Source: Tenrec ecaudatus
Taxonomy: Eukaryota > Chordata > Mammalia > Afrosoricida > Tenrecidae
Length of the DNA stretch: 64,000 bases
Direction: 5' to 3'
Assembly (NCBI RefSeq): GCF_050624435.1
Contig: NC_134532.1
Location: forward strand, 122,358,070 to 122,422,069
The notes beneath the pieces are model-generated. The model was not told the origin of the DNA and ran no database searches. It worked only from the letters and a program-made list of their open reading frames with translations. Both the position numbers and the translations under genes were made by a program. Of the stretch, positions 1-11,860 are shown in pieces (within the stretch, counting starts at the first letter, position 1; every line of letters begins with the position of its first letter).

Positions 1-415
1 CTATTCATAACTTGCTATGATGTTCACAGTCAAATGCCCCCGGCATAGTCAATAAGACACCAGTAGACATCTTTCTGGTATTCATCAGCTTGTTGAAACA
101 TTCCCACTGGTATTCATCCATTCCTGGAGCCTTATTTTTGACTAATACTTTCAGTTCAACTTGACCTTCTTCCTTCAGTACCACTGGTTCTTGTTCAGAT
201 GGTACCTCCTAAAATTGTGCAATGCAGACTTGCTCTTTTGGGCACAGCGAGCCTGCATATTCTTTGCATCTTCTTTTGATGCGTCCTCATCATTCAGTGT
301 GTTGCCCACAGAATCTGTGGATATTACACCTGCAGCCTGGATTTGTTTCCTGAGTTCCTTCAGTTGAAGGTATGCTGAGGGTGTCCTTCCTCCTTGCTTT
401 TCTACCTCTAGCCAC
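1..415 (-). mobile_element. RTE LINE fragment, internally deleted
   Basis: The complement matches coding sequence of afrotherian RTE (RTE1-type) LINEs. The segment equivalent to 'catagtcaataagacacc' and the segment 'attcctggagcctta' are both recognisable, but about 500 bp that normally lie between them are missing. Confidence 0.7.
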
Positions 416-640
416 GGGGTTTTCCTGTGCGCTTTCCTAACACTAGGCCATCACCACCTAAGGAAATGGGTTCTTGGGACTCTATCTGTATGGGAACAGA
501 CAGCCTCCTCTTTCTCCCTCAGAGCAGCTGAGACACTAACCTCCCAGTTGGCAAGTCAATGCTTCTCCCATAATACCACGTGATCTCCCTGGATACTACA
601 TAGTACACCAACAAATAAATACGTAAACCTAAACCTAAGC
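416..640. other. Degenerate AfroSINE-like fragment and unassigned sequence
   Basis: A short stretch around 490-560 resembles the middle of an antisense AfroSINE (tctttctccctcagagcagct). The remainder shows nothing I recognise. Confidence 0.35.
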
Positions 641-805
641 CATTGCTGTTGGGCCAACTCAGGCTCCCAGCAACCCCACATGTGCCAGAGTAGAGGGTTT
701 CGAAGTAGGTCACCAGACCTTTTCTCTAGGTACTTTGGCAAGAACTCAACCTACCAACCTTTCCACTAACAACGGAGTGCTTCACCATTATGCCATCCAG
801 GGACA
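641..805 (-). mobile_element. AfroSINE
   Basis: Reads antisense: diverged tail, then internal region, then tRNA-like head ending accattatgccatccaggg. Old copy. Confidence 0.6.
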
Positions 806-976
806 GATACTATATATGAGATTAGTATAGATGTTTGATTGTGTGATCTTAATGTCCATTTTTGCCTTTGATTTTCTTCTTTCACCTTTCCTGTCGGAAG
901 CTTCCTTCCAGCTTATTGTTTTGTGCTTTTCTCCACAATCTTGTTGCCTGCATATTTTCTCTCCAGCTGCCCCCAA

Positions 977-1140
977 AGGGGCTCTGGTGGCCTAGTGAGC
1001 CACGTGTGAGGCCACTCCGCAGGAGAAAGATGAAGTCTCCTACTCCCATGAAGAGTCACTGACTTGGAAGCCCACGGGGTAGTTCTCCTCTGTCCTACAG
1101 GGTACTCTGCGTCAGCATCGACTCGACGGCGGTGCATCTG
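977..1140 (+). mobile_element. AfroSINE
   Basis: Head ggctctggtggcctagtga, internal gagaaagatgaagtctcctac and tail gcatcgactcgacgg are in the standard order. Confidence 0.8.
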
Positions 1141-1146
1141 TAGGTT

Positions 1147-2212
1147 TGTGAATCTACTTCAAAAGTAACTTAAACAGGAAAAGTAATAGCTATGTGCATT
1201 ACTCGCTTACTACATTCCAAGGTTTAATAGCAGGCCATTTGATGCTTAAAACAAGTAAGTGCCTTTTTCATCTCTCTTTGACAAATTGAAACAACGCTGC
1301 AACAAAACTTGTCCCAGATAAGCAACTACTGAATAAAGGAGCAGGGACTGCCCCCAGGCCCTCTAGTCCATAAGCCACCCTCTCCACCCAGACCCTCTTG
1401 TTGTGCGATTTCTTTTACTCTCTGCTTTCTGGGTCTCAGGCTCCTTGTTATGAACCAGCCCTCTTCCCTGCTCCATCTTCTTCTGGGGCAAGACTTCTTT
1501 GCTACCCAATTCCTCCAAAGTCTTTCAGCCGCTGCCTTTTGCCTCTTGCCTCGTGGCCACATGGTGTCTGGAGAAGAATTAATGATATGGGTATGATATG
1601 TTAATGTCCTTGTGGAGGGGCGGAGAGCTTAGCTGGAATTTGACTGCCTATCCTGGTAATTTTCCTAATGTCAAGTTTATTTAAAGGGAAACATAAGCAT
1701 TATGCAAGATGAACAACAGTCTAGCCATTTCACTGTTGTGTGTATGAGAGGAGGAGGAAGCGAGAGAGAGAATGTGCGTGAGTGAATGGGGAATGGAGTG
1801 AAGGGTCAGGGTGGAGAGCGTGGGTTATGAAACTTGATGGTCTGGGTACAGTCCCTGCTCCGTTACTCGCAGGAGAGAGATGAAGGTAAAAGTTGCCCTC
1901 AAGCTGGCAATGTGCAGTATATCTTTAGGCTCGGTGTACGTTTTTGGCTTGATGAAAAGATCAGCTGTCCTTAGTCATTGCAGCACTACACCTCAAAGGG
2001 AATCCGAGGCAGCGGCAGGAGCTTTAGAAGAGACTGCCAGCAGTGGAGGTGGTTCTGTACATATGTATGTGGCGTGAGGAGAAGCAGGGTGTGGGGTGTC
2101 CCGTTTGCAGGGCAGGTGGAAAGACAAGACACGAGTGGGATCCCTTGGGTGAAAGGCAACTTTGAAAGAGAATTTTGTGTGCCTCTCAGTAAAGTGCAAA
2201 CACATGTCCTTT
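1147..2212. other. Intergenic, nothing recognised
   Basis: No conserved coding frame, RNA gene or identifiable repeat; a short purine-rich patch lies at about 1750-1790. Confidence 0.5.
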
Positions 2213-2390
2213 GAGACTGGCTGACCTTGGCTCAAATTCGAATGCTGTCATTGTTCTAAGAAAGTTACTTGCTCTCGCTGAGCCTCAGTCTCCTCAACTG
2301 TAAAATGGGGAGTCTTGTGAAGATGGAATTATGAAACAAAAGCAAAGGGCATAGCACAGTTCATTGATATGTAGTAAGTGCTCAAACCAT
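2213..2390 (+). repeat. MIR SINE relic
   Basis: The conserved MIR core cctcagtctcctcaactgta followed by aaatgggg and the gtaagtgctcaa tail are visible. Confidence 0.75.
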
Positions 2391-2424
2391 CTCTCTTGGA
2401 GAGTCCCAGTCCCGGTTGTCATGA

Positions 2425-2612
2425 AGTTGAGTCGATTCCACTGCAGAATGATCCCGTGTGCATCAGAGTAGAAGGCTTTTCAATGGCAGATCTTCCAGAC
2501 GTATCAAAGTAGAACATCAACAAGCTGATCTTCCAAGGCATCTTTGGGTAGACTCAAACATCCAACCTTTGGGTTAGGAGCTGTGCGTATTAACCATGTG
2601 CACCACTCGGAG
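2425..2612 (-). mobile_element. AfroSINE (older subtype)
   Basis: Antisense copy: gttgagtcgattcc at the tail and a tRNA-like head ending ttaaccatgtgcaccact. Confidence 0.65.
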
Positions 2613-3245
2613 ATTAACCCTACCATGGAGGCCAGAGTCTCAGAAGTGCCTCAGAGCCCACTCATCTTCTCAGAGGTCCCATCAGACTAGAAATGCAGCA
2701 CTTACCCTTGCAGGCCTCTCAGGGAAGTGTCAAGGGCCTGCACCACAGTTGGTCCCTGTGTCCTCAATCTGGAGGCACTACCCACAGCTCTGCTGACCCC
2801 TGTGAGCTGGCTGATGTCTAAGCGCAGGCGAGGGCGGCTATGTGCCAGGGTATTCTAGTATCCCCAAGGCCTTCCAAAATGTTACACAACCCTAGGCATA
2901 ACGTGCCAGCTGCAGGCGGTGATTTTCCTCTCTGTCTGTGTACAAGTCTGTATAGAGCAAGGGGCAAGCTGACCCAGTATCCCCACCAAACTCTGTCATG
3001 TGTTTAGTCCTGTAACCATGGGAAGTCATCCAGGCCAAACTCCCACACGACACAGTCACGCCTCCTGTCCGTACTGGCTTCTGCATGACCTGCTACATCA
3101 AAATAACATGGTTAGCAGTGGTGCCTGGAATAGGTTTATATCAGCATTATTTTAGTATTTGACCCTTCATAGGAAATGTAGCAGTTTTCTTCTGAAGTTA
3201 GTATAAGCAAAGGCAGTATCTGAACATCACTGTGCAAAGGGCAAC
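2613..3245. other. Intergenic, nothing recognised
   Basis: Unique-looking sequence without coding signal. Confidence 0.45.
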
Positions 3246-3253
3246 ATCTAGAC

Positions 3254-3445
3254 CAGTGGGTCTCAACCTTCCTAATGCCGTGACCCTTTAATACCATTCC
3301 TCATGTGTGGTGACCCCCCAACCAAAAAACTACTTTCGTTGCTACTTCATCACTGTAATTTTGCTACTGTTATGAATCGGGCAACGCCAATGAAAGGGTC
3401 ACTCAACCCCCAAAGAGGTCTTAACCCACAGGTTGAGAACCTCTG
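3254..3445 (-). mobile_element. SPIN MITE (non-autonomous hAT) with perfect 8-bp TSD
   Basis: The ends cagtgggtctcaacct and aggttgagaacctctg are SPIN terminal inverted repeats. The 8-bp duplication atctagac is identical at 3246-3253 and 3446-3453. The 192-bp length and internal sequence match the short SPIN-derived element called URR1 in mouse. Orientation is assigned by comparison with the full-length copy at 20.4 kb. Confidence 0.88.
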
Positions 3446-3544
3446 ATCTAGACTATCAGTACCGAAAACAGGATCCTAGTAGATGGTATCAATAGGATGC
3501 ATAAACAGATTCTCCATTTTTCAGAATGCTTCCACCTGCTGTAG

Positions 3545-3609
<65 letters not shown>
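3545..3609. repeat. (CT)n microsatellite
   Basis: An uninterrupted CT run of about 65 bp ending in a few TCTG units. Long open frames here are artefacts of the repeat. Confidence 0.97.
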
Positions 3610-3613
<4 letters not shown>

Positions 3614-4103
3614 GTCTGTCTTCATCTGTGTCTTGCTGTGCTCAGGGAGAAAGCCAGCAACCCTTGTCTTGGGATGGAGCTTTGCTGATGCAAAGCTGGA
3701 TCTACATGAATTATGCCTCTCGGTTCTTGATTTTCTCCTCTCTCCCTATCCTGACTGTACACCACTGTAAAGGGGAAAAGCACATAAACTTTATTTTGTT
3801 GAGGGTTTTAATCTCCTGAATGTCAGTGCAAAACAAAACTAAGTGGTCTCCATGTAGAGCAGTGAAAGAATCCTGACAAAGGCCCCTCTCTTCTTGAAGG
3901 TAGTTCATTTCTCACTAGAAATGACAAGATAACAATGTAGACACGAAATATGTACACATGAAATTGTAATTATTCTTACAGACTGTGTTCTTAAACATCT
4001 AAACAAATGGCTCCATTTCAATGTGACAAGGCAAACCATGGCTTGCCTCTGGCCTCTGACAGCTTCTCGTTGTTAGAGATTTGTTACTTGATACCACTTA
4101 GAG

Positions 4104-4296
4104 CAGCGGTTCTCAACCTGGGGGTCGCAACCCCTTTGCGGGTGGAATGGCCGTTTCACAGGGGTCGCTCAAATCATAACAGTAGGAAAATGACAGTGAT
4201 GAAGTAGCAATGAAAGTAATTTGATGGTTCGGGGGTCCCCACCACATGAGGAACTGTAGGAAAGGGTCGCGATCTGAGGAAGGTTGAGAACCGCTG
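4104..4296 (+). mobile_element. SPIN MITE (non-autonomous hAT)
   Basis: The ends cagcggttctcaacct and aggttgagaaccgctg are a perfect 16-bp inverted pair. The flanks acttagag (4096-4103) and agttagag (4297-4304) match at 7 of 8 bases. It is a second 193-bp SPIN MITE 650 bp from the first and in the opposite orientation. Confidence 0.88.
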
Positions 4297-4304
4297 AGTT
4301 AGAG

Positions 4305-6175
4305 GTTATTTTTCTCGTGACCATCTTCTTACTCTGCAACAAATATTACCTGGAAGCACCTCTATTTCTGTCTTCAGAACATTCTGATCAATTATGAACT
4401 CTAAAATGTTAAAGGAAAAAACTCACTATTTAAGCAAATGTCTAGTAATTATGCTAGAATTTCATGTTATACTAGGACTTCACATAGAGATCCCTGGGGT
4501 GGGGGTAGGTGGGAGGCAATTTTTCACTAAGCGTTTGATCATGTCAATGTCTATCCTAGAGTGGATTTAACTAAGTTATGGGCTACAACCACTTTATCTC
4601 ATTTTACACAGAACTCACTATGAGAAATTCCAGACCATTCCAGCAGCCTTTGCTGTACAAGAATTGCTCAGTATGGACTTTACTCAGATTGAATTGGAAT
4701 ACTAGCTCATGGTAAATTTCAGGTGTTTCAATTTAATTTAAATATTACTTCTGCCTGCCAATTTGAGCAGATCTAATTTTAGGACCAGATTGTTAGCTAA
4801 TTTTAGGGCCAGATTTTTAATTATACAATCTGTGCCTGTTAAGAATGATTTAAAGGGAACTGTGCATTTAACTAAGAAGTGGTGTATTTGTTAAACTTCT
4901 AGCTGTGAGGTCTGGACCCATTAGGCACCCCATGAAAGAAAGATGCGGCAGGCTGCATGCATAACCATTACAGCCTTGGAACCTCTGGGGCAGTTTAACT
5001 TTGCCCAAGAGCATGGTGATGAGTTGGAATCAAATCAGTGGGGATGTATTTAGGGTTGATAGACTAAGGGTTGGGCATTTAATTTTAAAATCTTTTTGGA
5101 CTCGTTGATTGGGTTCCATCCAGTTCTCAACGAGAAGTTTCACTTTTAGCAGTCAACTCAATGCCCCCAGTGGTTCGGAAACTCATTTGCCACACACATT
5201 CAAAATGTGAACTTCATCATTTCTAAAAGTAAATGGGCCAATTACTTCAATGAAATATATTTTGACACATTCCTTGATTCTTTAAAAATGAGATTGCTTT
5301 TAGAACTAACAATCTTGTGTTCTTTTGTAGGAGCAAGACAGAAAGACGGACTACTCTTCGTTAACCTAAACGTTGCATTGAAAAGACTTTAAGAGTTCTT
5401 CTGAAAAACTTCTACATTTGTTCTTATTTTGTGCTTCTTATCAACCAAGTGTGTGAATTTCTAAGCAATCAAAAGTTCAGAACATTTTTTTCCTGAACAA
5501 TCATAGGGGGCAGTTTGTGCGGTTTTATTTTTACAAACAAATTGAATGGCTGCATTTTTCCCCTTGGAAAACACTTTCTTTTTATACTTTAATACAGGAT
5601 GTAAGCTATCTTTTCACCTTTTTTCCTCCTGCACTTGTGACTAGGCAAAATCCCTTAAATCCCTTAACACCATTCAATCTAAGCATAAACAGAATGAGAT
5701 TAGTTGGATCTACTCGACCATTTTAAACCAAGGCAGCAAACTGATCATTGCGATCACGGTTCTCCTCCGTTCGTCTTGAAGTCTCTCCACACTAGCTGGC
5801 AGAGTCGTGGCGCATGCTTGGGTTTTAAGTGTGCTGGAACATCACTTTGAATTCTACTCGTGTCAAGTTGAGTTAGTTGTTCTGTTGGTGCTGTGCTCTG
5901 TGTTCTGGGATTGGCCTGATTTCAAATGTGATTGTGAAAAAGAGTGGGTTTGACTTTTGTGCTTTATTTTAATTTTCTCACTTCTACCATACCAAGACTG
6001 TATCGGTTGCCCTAAAAGAAGATGGCTGGAAATACTGAGAATCTAGTGATTGAATTTAAAAGGAATGTTTTAATCTCAGAAAGGTATAAAATATGTCTTC
6101 CCCTTTCAGCATCCAACACTTATTACACAAAGGGCTGAACATTTTCCTCCATGGGCCACTCTATCCCTAAACCTC
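4305..6175. other. Intergenic, mostly unique AT-rich sequence; candidate terminal exon near 5331
   Basis: No repeat family recognised. A splice-acceptor-like tract (tcttttgtag, ending 5330) precedes gagcaagacagaaagacgg and short open frames. No donor, matching upstream exon or known protein was found, so no gene is called. Confidence 0.3.
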
Positions 6176-6179
6176 TCCC

Positions 6180-6355
6180 ATCGGGTTTATTCCAACTCAT
6201 GTTGCCCCTATCTGGAGTTTCCATTACTGTAAATCTTCACAGAAGCAGACCAGCCTCATATTTCTCCCAAAAAGTGGCTGGTGGCTTGAACCACTGACCA
6301 TACAGTATACAGACCAGAGAGTAGCCCACAGTGCCACCGAGGCTCCTGATCCTTC
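6180..6355 (-). mobile_element. AfroSINE
   Basis: Antisense copy with ggcttgaaccactgacc (B-box region) and agtgccaccgaggctcc at the head. Confidence 0.7.
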
Positions 6356-6830
6356 TGAGGTTGCATAGATCCCACAAATTGTTTGGGGTCTCAAGAGTGA
6401 GGTGTTTGGGGCAACAGTGTTCACATGAGTCTTGAAGAGCTGATTAATTGGATACATATTTAGTTTTTTTTTCATAGGATGAGTGAGGATATTTTCCATA
6501 AATGTTGCATTGACATAGTTCTTATTTTCTCTTATAATGAATAACTTGAAGGATCTCTTAGGCTTTCTTTAAAGAATCTCCTCTTATTTACTTCTTCTAA
6601 GCATTCTGGTAAATTTTTTAAAATTTTCATTTTTAACTCTCAGTAATATTTGGTTTCTGCTTTGAATCACGCCCTGAAGCCACAGACTTATATCCTTTTC
6701 ATGACAGAAGGCATGAGTATAAAACAATTGAGACCGGTTTTGTGAGATTGATGTATGATCCTTACTTTGCACTTAGGCTTTGCATCTCAGTCAGACTCAT
6801 TACAGATGAGCTCAGTTGCATTTTCAGGGC

Positions 6831-6912
6831 CTTCCTGGAAGGGGTCTCACTCTAGAGTGACACGCTGGGCAAAGACAACGCGTCACTCTAGAGTGACGCC
6901 CCTTTCAGGAAG
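6831..6912. repeat. Inverted repeat / hairpin with nested palindrome
   Basis: Arms 6831-6861 and 6882-6912 are inverted with 28 of 31 bases matching and a 20-nt spacer. The right arm region contains a perfect 20-bp palindrome at 6880-6899 (gcgtcactctagagtgacgc), and the left arm a 14-bp one at 6847-6860. Confidence 0.9.
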
Positions 6913-7167
6913 TTGAGGCAGGAATAATGACCCCATGGCCACAATTCACTCATCGGGCTGATGCGCTATGACATGTAGCTACAGTCTCTAGGAAATGCGT
7001 GTGCAGAAGATGCTCTTGAACTGTGTTGGGGATGGAAACTGCCGTGTCTTTGTCACAGAGGACTTGTTAGCAAATTGACCCTCAGATCACAACTGGGAAA
7101 CTTCCCTGGCGGCCACCGTCCTTCCTGTACTCACGCAATGTTGAAAGAAGAGAGCAGTTTGCGTTTC

Positions 7168-7214
7168 AAGGCATCAAGGCAGTTCGAGGCATCAAGGCAT
7201 CAAGGCAGTTCGAG
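7168..7214. repeat. Short tandem duplication
   Basis: A 21-bp unit (aaggcatcaaggcagttcgag) occurs twice at a 26-bp spacing. Confidence 0.85.
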
Positions 7215-9649
7215 TCCTTGAGCGTGTCGGGAGAGACTTATATAGACGAACCTGAACTGATGAGACTGGTGTAAGACACCTGATGTTTAGCAAGATCTAG
7301 AGACTCAACTACTTATCATCCCTTTAAAAAGACAAGCACTTCTCTCGCCAGGCTCCGGTGGCCTTGCAAGCCATTCGTCAACATTTATCACCAGCAGATG
7401 AGGTTATATCCTTGCCTTGAGGTCAAGTAGGAACACAACTGGGGGGAAGGGAGAACTTTTCATCTGCAGGAGGTCCCGTCCTCTGAGAAGGAGCCAAGGC
7501 TGTAGGGAATGTCCAAGTGGTGAAAGGTGGAATGTAGAAGTAATGTTCTATTGTTAATTGTGGGTTTCTGGGTCTCATCAGCCCATGCCCAGCTGCTAGG
7601 CCAGTGACTACCTCAAATGTTAGGAAGAGCATTTTCACTGGAACGAGGTAATCGACATCCTCAATTTTGTTGTTGTTTTCATTTCTCGAAATTGCACTGA
7701 TATTAGAATGCAGTGATTATGCCCTTCCTTCTTCAACCAAAGTTAAGCGGGATAAAGCAAGCTTTCTGGTCCATGAAATGCTGACTCCACCAAGGCTCCT
7801 GTAGCTACTGATCTTGCCCTATGTTTTATGTGCACAGAGTGATTGACAAGCATGGTGCCTCAGCTTGACTCTCGTCAGAATTCCAGACTCTGGCTTTTTC
7901 CATTTTCTCAAAGGCTCACTTTCTCAGAGCAAACGCAGGGCATTGTGTGTAGACACCTGGACCCCGGTCCTATGTTCCCTGCTGATGAAATAGTCCAGTT
8001 GAAACAGACCTCCGTGTGAATTGCTTCCAGAAAACTGAACTTACTTGTCATCAGTTTGAATTTTAAATGGCCTTGTGGTGAAATGAGACCCTGCTTTACA
8101 GATAGGGATTGAAGGAATTGTCGGTCTGTGTATCTGTTTTTATCACTGAGCAAATAAGCTAAAGCAAATTTCACTTTGACATCTTCAGAAACCTCAATTG
8201 TTAGCATATATTTCCAATCCATCCTCATGCCACTAGTAAATATCGCACAGTACAAATGTTATTTTTCCTTAATTTCTGATCAGATTTTTTTGTCCCTTCT
8301 CGCCTCTGAAAGAGATGTGAGGCTTTTTGAATGACTTTCATATGCCATAGAAGTGAATGCCCGTGCTTACTGCAAACAGAACGCCCATGCTGCCTGAGGT
8401 AATATTCTGGACTGCAGGACAGTGTCGATTCTTAAATAGATTGAGAATCATCTCGTCGTAAGGATGTAGATGTGCAGGCATGGGAAACACACACAATAAT
8501 CGTGCCTGTGTTTAAAAGCCACCATGCTAACATTTCCTATGCGGTGCTTGGGGAGTTTCATTGTACAGTTTACAAGGTGTAGGTTTGCACCCCCAAAATC
8601 TCAGGGTATACTATTTTACCCAAATACTTGAAAGAAAACGGTGCCTTGTATTTTATTGGTACTATTGAGGGGGAAAGTTTTCATGTCAGTTTGTTACTTT
8701 AGAAAACTGCCGATAAAGATCAAATGTTAGGCTTTTACATACTTTCTAAAGTGGTATATACATATATGTGGCGTGTATTTTCTATCGCTTGTTTATATCT
8801 TCTTAAATAACTTCTGAGTCCTAAGCAGAACTCCCATGTGCCTAAAATCATGTGGAAAGCAGTATGCGTTTCTAAACGGTGTCTGGGGTCTGAATCTAAT
8901 CAGAATTAGAGAGTCCGATCTCCAGGCGAGGGAAGACTTGTCCACGCGTGACCCGTGTGAGGACAAGGTTCCGGTGAGGACTGGGAAAATTGGTCACGTG
9001 TGTGTGCCCCGTGCTTCAGAAATGAACATTCACGCTAGCGTGTGTAAGCTGTTCCTAGCGAGTGTTTGTTTGATGCTGCGACTATACCACATCACCCGAT
9101 TCCTATTTCAGTCATAATGGTGCAGAATGGAACCCACAGCCAGACACACAGCTCGAGTTCTGTAATTGTTTTAAGGTGCATAATTGCTTTCAAGAGTTAG
9201 TGTTGGGCACACCTTCCTTCCCAGGACTTCCTGAGTACTCTGTGATTCCTGGATTCGCTTCCTGGCAGGTGGTCTTTCCTGCCCCTCCCCCGACGGACGG
9301 AAGTGGGTTTCTTGATTTACATAATAACTCAGACACTGTGCAGTAAAGAGAGCAGCGATTGAAAAGCACGTGACGTCTGTAGAAGTGAGGTCTGAAGAGA
9401 GGAGAGAAAGCGGTGTGGTGAATGGGGAAGGACGTTGTATAGGGGGGGTGTTCTCCCAGTGACAAAACGCAGACAGACAGCAAATGACTGAACATTTAAA
9501 CTGATCTGCACATAGAAATCTTGGTGGGAACATTCTGCTCGGAGGACTGGTGAGATTAAGTTACAGAATGGAAGACGTTTGGCCAAGGTGAACTTTGCTG
9601 TTAGTTCTGAGAAGTGTATTACCAGGTTCTGGACTCCGTGCAACTAACC

Positions 9650-9850
9650 TCCGGGAAAACTCACTGCCATTGAGTCAATTCTGACTCATAGAGACCCCAA
9701 AGGACAGAAAGAACTGCCTTTGGGGTGTCAGAGGCTATATATCTTTACAGGAGCCAAGAGTCTCCTGTTTGTCCCCGGGAGAAGCTGATAGGCTCCAACC
9801 GCTGACCTGGTGGATAGCAGCCCAACATATACAACCCATTAGGACAACAG
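9650..9850 (-). mobile_element. AfroSINE
   Basis: Antisense: cactgccattgagtcaattc tail, gaccccaaaggacagaaaga, and tRNA-like head gatagcagcccaacatat. Confidence 0.8.
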
Positions 9851-10099
9851 CGTTCCATGATGGGCTAGTTGGGGAAGGCTCGTCTTTATCTGCCGACATT
9901 TGTAATCGATGGTGTCATCTTGTGTAATGGTCTTTTATTTTGACCATTTTGAAAGAAATGTTGTTTTCCAGTAAAAGTAATTGCAAAGAAAACACGCATT
10001 GTTTGTCATTATTTCAAATTTTAAAAAAATCAAGTTCTAGGCATTTTCATTTTCTTCTGGCTTCTAACATAAATGCTTTCGTTAACTAACCTCCTCTTT

Positions 10100-10375
10100 A
10101 TTGCCTTCCTTGTGGGAGATGGAGTTCCAGATGCACAACACCCTCCATCGGTCAGTGGAGGCATGATTGTTGGCACGATGCTGAGCACCTTTCAAGGTAA
10201 GCTTCCAGACTAGACAGGCTAGGAAGAAAGGCCTGGCAATCTACATACGAAAACCGTTGTAGACGATGGTGGTTCTGTCTGTACCTTGAGAGTGCCCGAT
10301 AGAATGGCAGAGGTCTGGGCAGCATTTTGTTCTGTTGTACACGACTTCATCATGAATGGGGCGGTAGAGGGAAGG
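10100..10375 (+). mobile_element. RTE-derived non-autonomous element (tRNA-Gly-head type, diverged)
   Basis: The order agatgcacaacaccctccat, gtcagtggaggcatgattg, gcttccagactaga and gtctgggcagcattttgttc follows that of the composite element at 40681, whose head resembles tRNA-Gly. The tRNA part is badly eroded here. Confidence 0.5.
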
Positions 10376-10379
10376 GCCA

Positions 10380-11257
10380 GAGGGTAGACAGCAGCCAACA
10401 ACAACAGTTCTTTGTTACTGCGTCACATACTGGCTATGTGACTCTATGTTCCTGCGTCACATACAGGCTTTCTGTTGCTGCCACAACAAATCGCCCCAGA
10501 CTTAGTAGCCTGATATAATATAAATTCAGGATGTCATCATTCTGAAGGCCAGGGGTTGACTGGTTGACTCTGAATTATTTACCCAGCTGACCCAAGGAAC
10601 CCCTTCTTTCATTAGCAGCGTTGTAAACAGATTCCACTGATGTGTCTGATGCTAGGTCCACCCCAAGGAATGACCCAGGAAAGAGCACCGAAGGCCACAT
10701 TGTGGCTTGCCGTGGCAATTTTGGTTGTCCCATTCAAAAGCCACAGGTAAGAAGGTATATTTTAAAGACCTACTGAACAATGAGAATCACTGCTTACCAT
10801 GTCTCTTTTATATCAATTACTAATCAACTATATACACCTTCAGATTTTACTCCAAAGAGACTTGAACCCATATTCCAGGCTGCCAGGACCCTTCACCTTC
10901 TGTTCAGGGACTGGAAGTTGTAGGGTGAAGTTGAAGATCATGCCAGGCTTTACTCTTTCCTGTTACCTCTGGCTTCTAGCTCTTGTTTTAGTGAATTAAT
11001 CATCAAGCTCTGCACTCCATTTTGCCTGGATGAGTTGCTAGTCTTCTCTGTTCTGTGTTGTCCCATCAGCCTGCGCTAAGCACACCCATCTAGTCCTGAG
11101 TATTACAGACTCGTGGAGGCAGGATTTTCCTCCAGCTGTGAGATAAATGGAGAAATGAGTAGGTGAGGTCTCAAATATGGCAACCATGTACATCCCCAAG
11201 CAACGTAAGCCAAACCCATTACTTCCCTGTCCTTAAGCGTCCCATTCAGTCACTAGA
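10380..11257. other. Ancient LTR-like relic and unassigned sequence
   Basis: Around 10465-10560 the text 'ttgctgccacaacaaatcgc ... cttagtagcctgatataa' resembles old mammalian LTR or MaLR-type repeats. No gene seen. Confidence 0.3.
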
Positions 11258-11410
11258 TAATGTTAAAGGGTTTTATTGGCATATATTTCACATATCATAC
11301 AATTCAACAGTTCAATCATATTAGAGAGTTATACAATCATCTCCACAATCAATTTTTAGAACATTTGCTTCTTTGTTGTACTCATTTCCACTGGCTGTTA
11401 AGCCCATTTG
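11258..11410 (-). repeat. Old L1 (L1M) 3' end fragment
   Basis: The antisense L1M signature ttttattggcatatatttca followed by catacaattcaacagttc and ccacaatcaatttttagaac is recognisable. Confidence 0.65.
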
Positions 11411-11642
11411 TCCTCCAGCTGTTCTTCTATTATTCGAAACTTCTAATTCACTTCACCTTTCAAAGATTCAGCTTCCTAAGTCGTTGGCATCCAACCCTCT
11501 AATGTTCTGTTATTTCTTAAGCAGATCAATTTAATCACTTAAAGATGCCTTGCTAATTCAGACCCACTATGCAATACTCAGAGCCTTACCTTCATATGCC
11601 AGCACGCCCAACATCCCTATCATGTGTTGCTATGGAGCACTC

Positions 11643-11745
11643 TACCCCACTGCCTAGTTGGCTCTGACTTATTGTGACTTCATATGTATTAGAATTGTGC
11701 CAAAGGGTTTGGGGCTGCAATATTTATGGAGGCAGCCTGTCGAAG
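11643..11745 (-). mobile_element. AfroSINE fragment
   Basis: Diverged antisense tail (cactgcctagttggctctga). The head is not identifiable. Confidence 0.4.
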
Positions 11746-11860
11746 ATTGCTCACATGACTGGCACATTAATGCTGGCTCTTGTTGGAAATCCAGGCAAGG
11801 GCCTCAGTCCCCTCTCACATGGGCCTCTCCATAGACCACTGGGCCTTCCTGAAAACATGG

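Larger units (their letters stand above)
6356..9649. other. Intergenic, no gene or repeat family recognised
   Basis: Apart from the hairpin at 6831-6912 and a short tandem repeat at 7168-7214, I see only unique sequence. Open frames up to 120 codons (for example 9171-9533 minus and 7908-8255 minus) have no recognisable domain or splice context. Confidence 0.4.

Noticed and set aside
3483-3819. Open frames of 95-97 codons on the plus strand
   Set aside because: They are serine/leucine runs produced by the CT microsatellite.
9171-9643. Overlapping minus-strand open frames of 101-120 codons
   Set aside because: No recognised domain, splice context or codon pattern; three overlapping frames are open, which points to chance.
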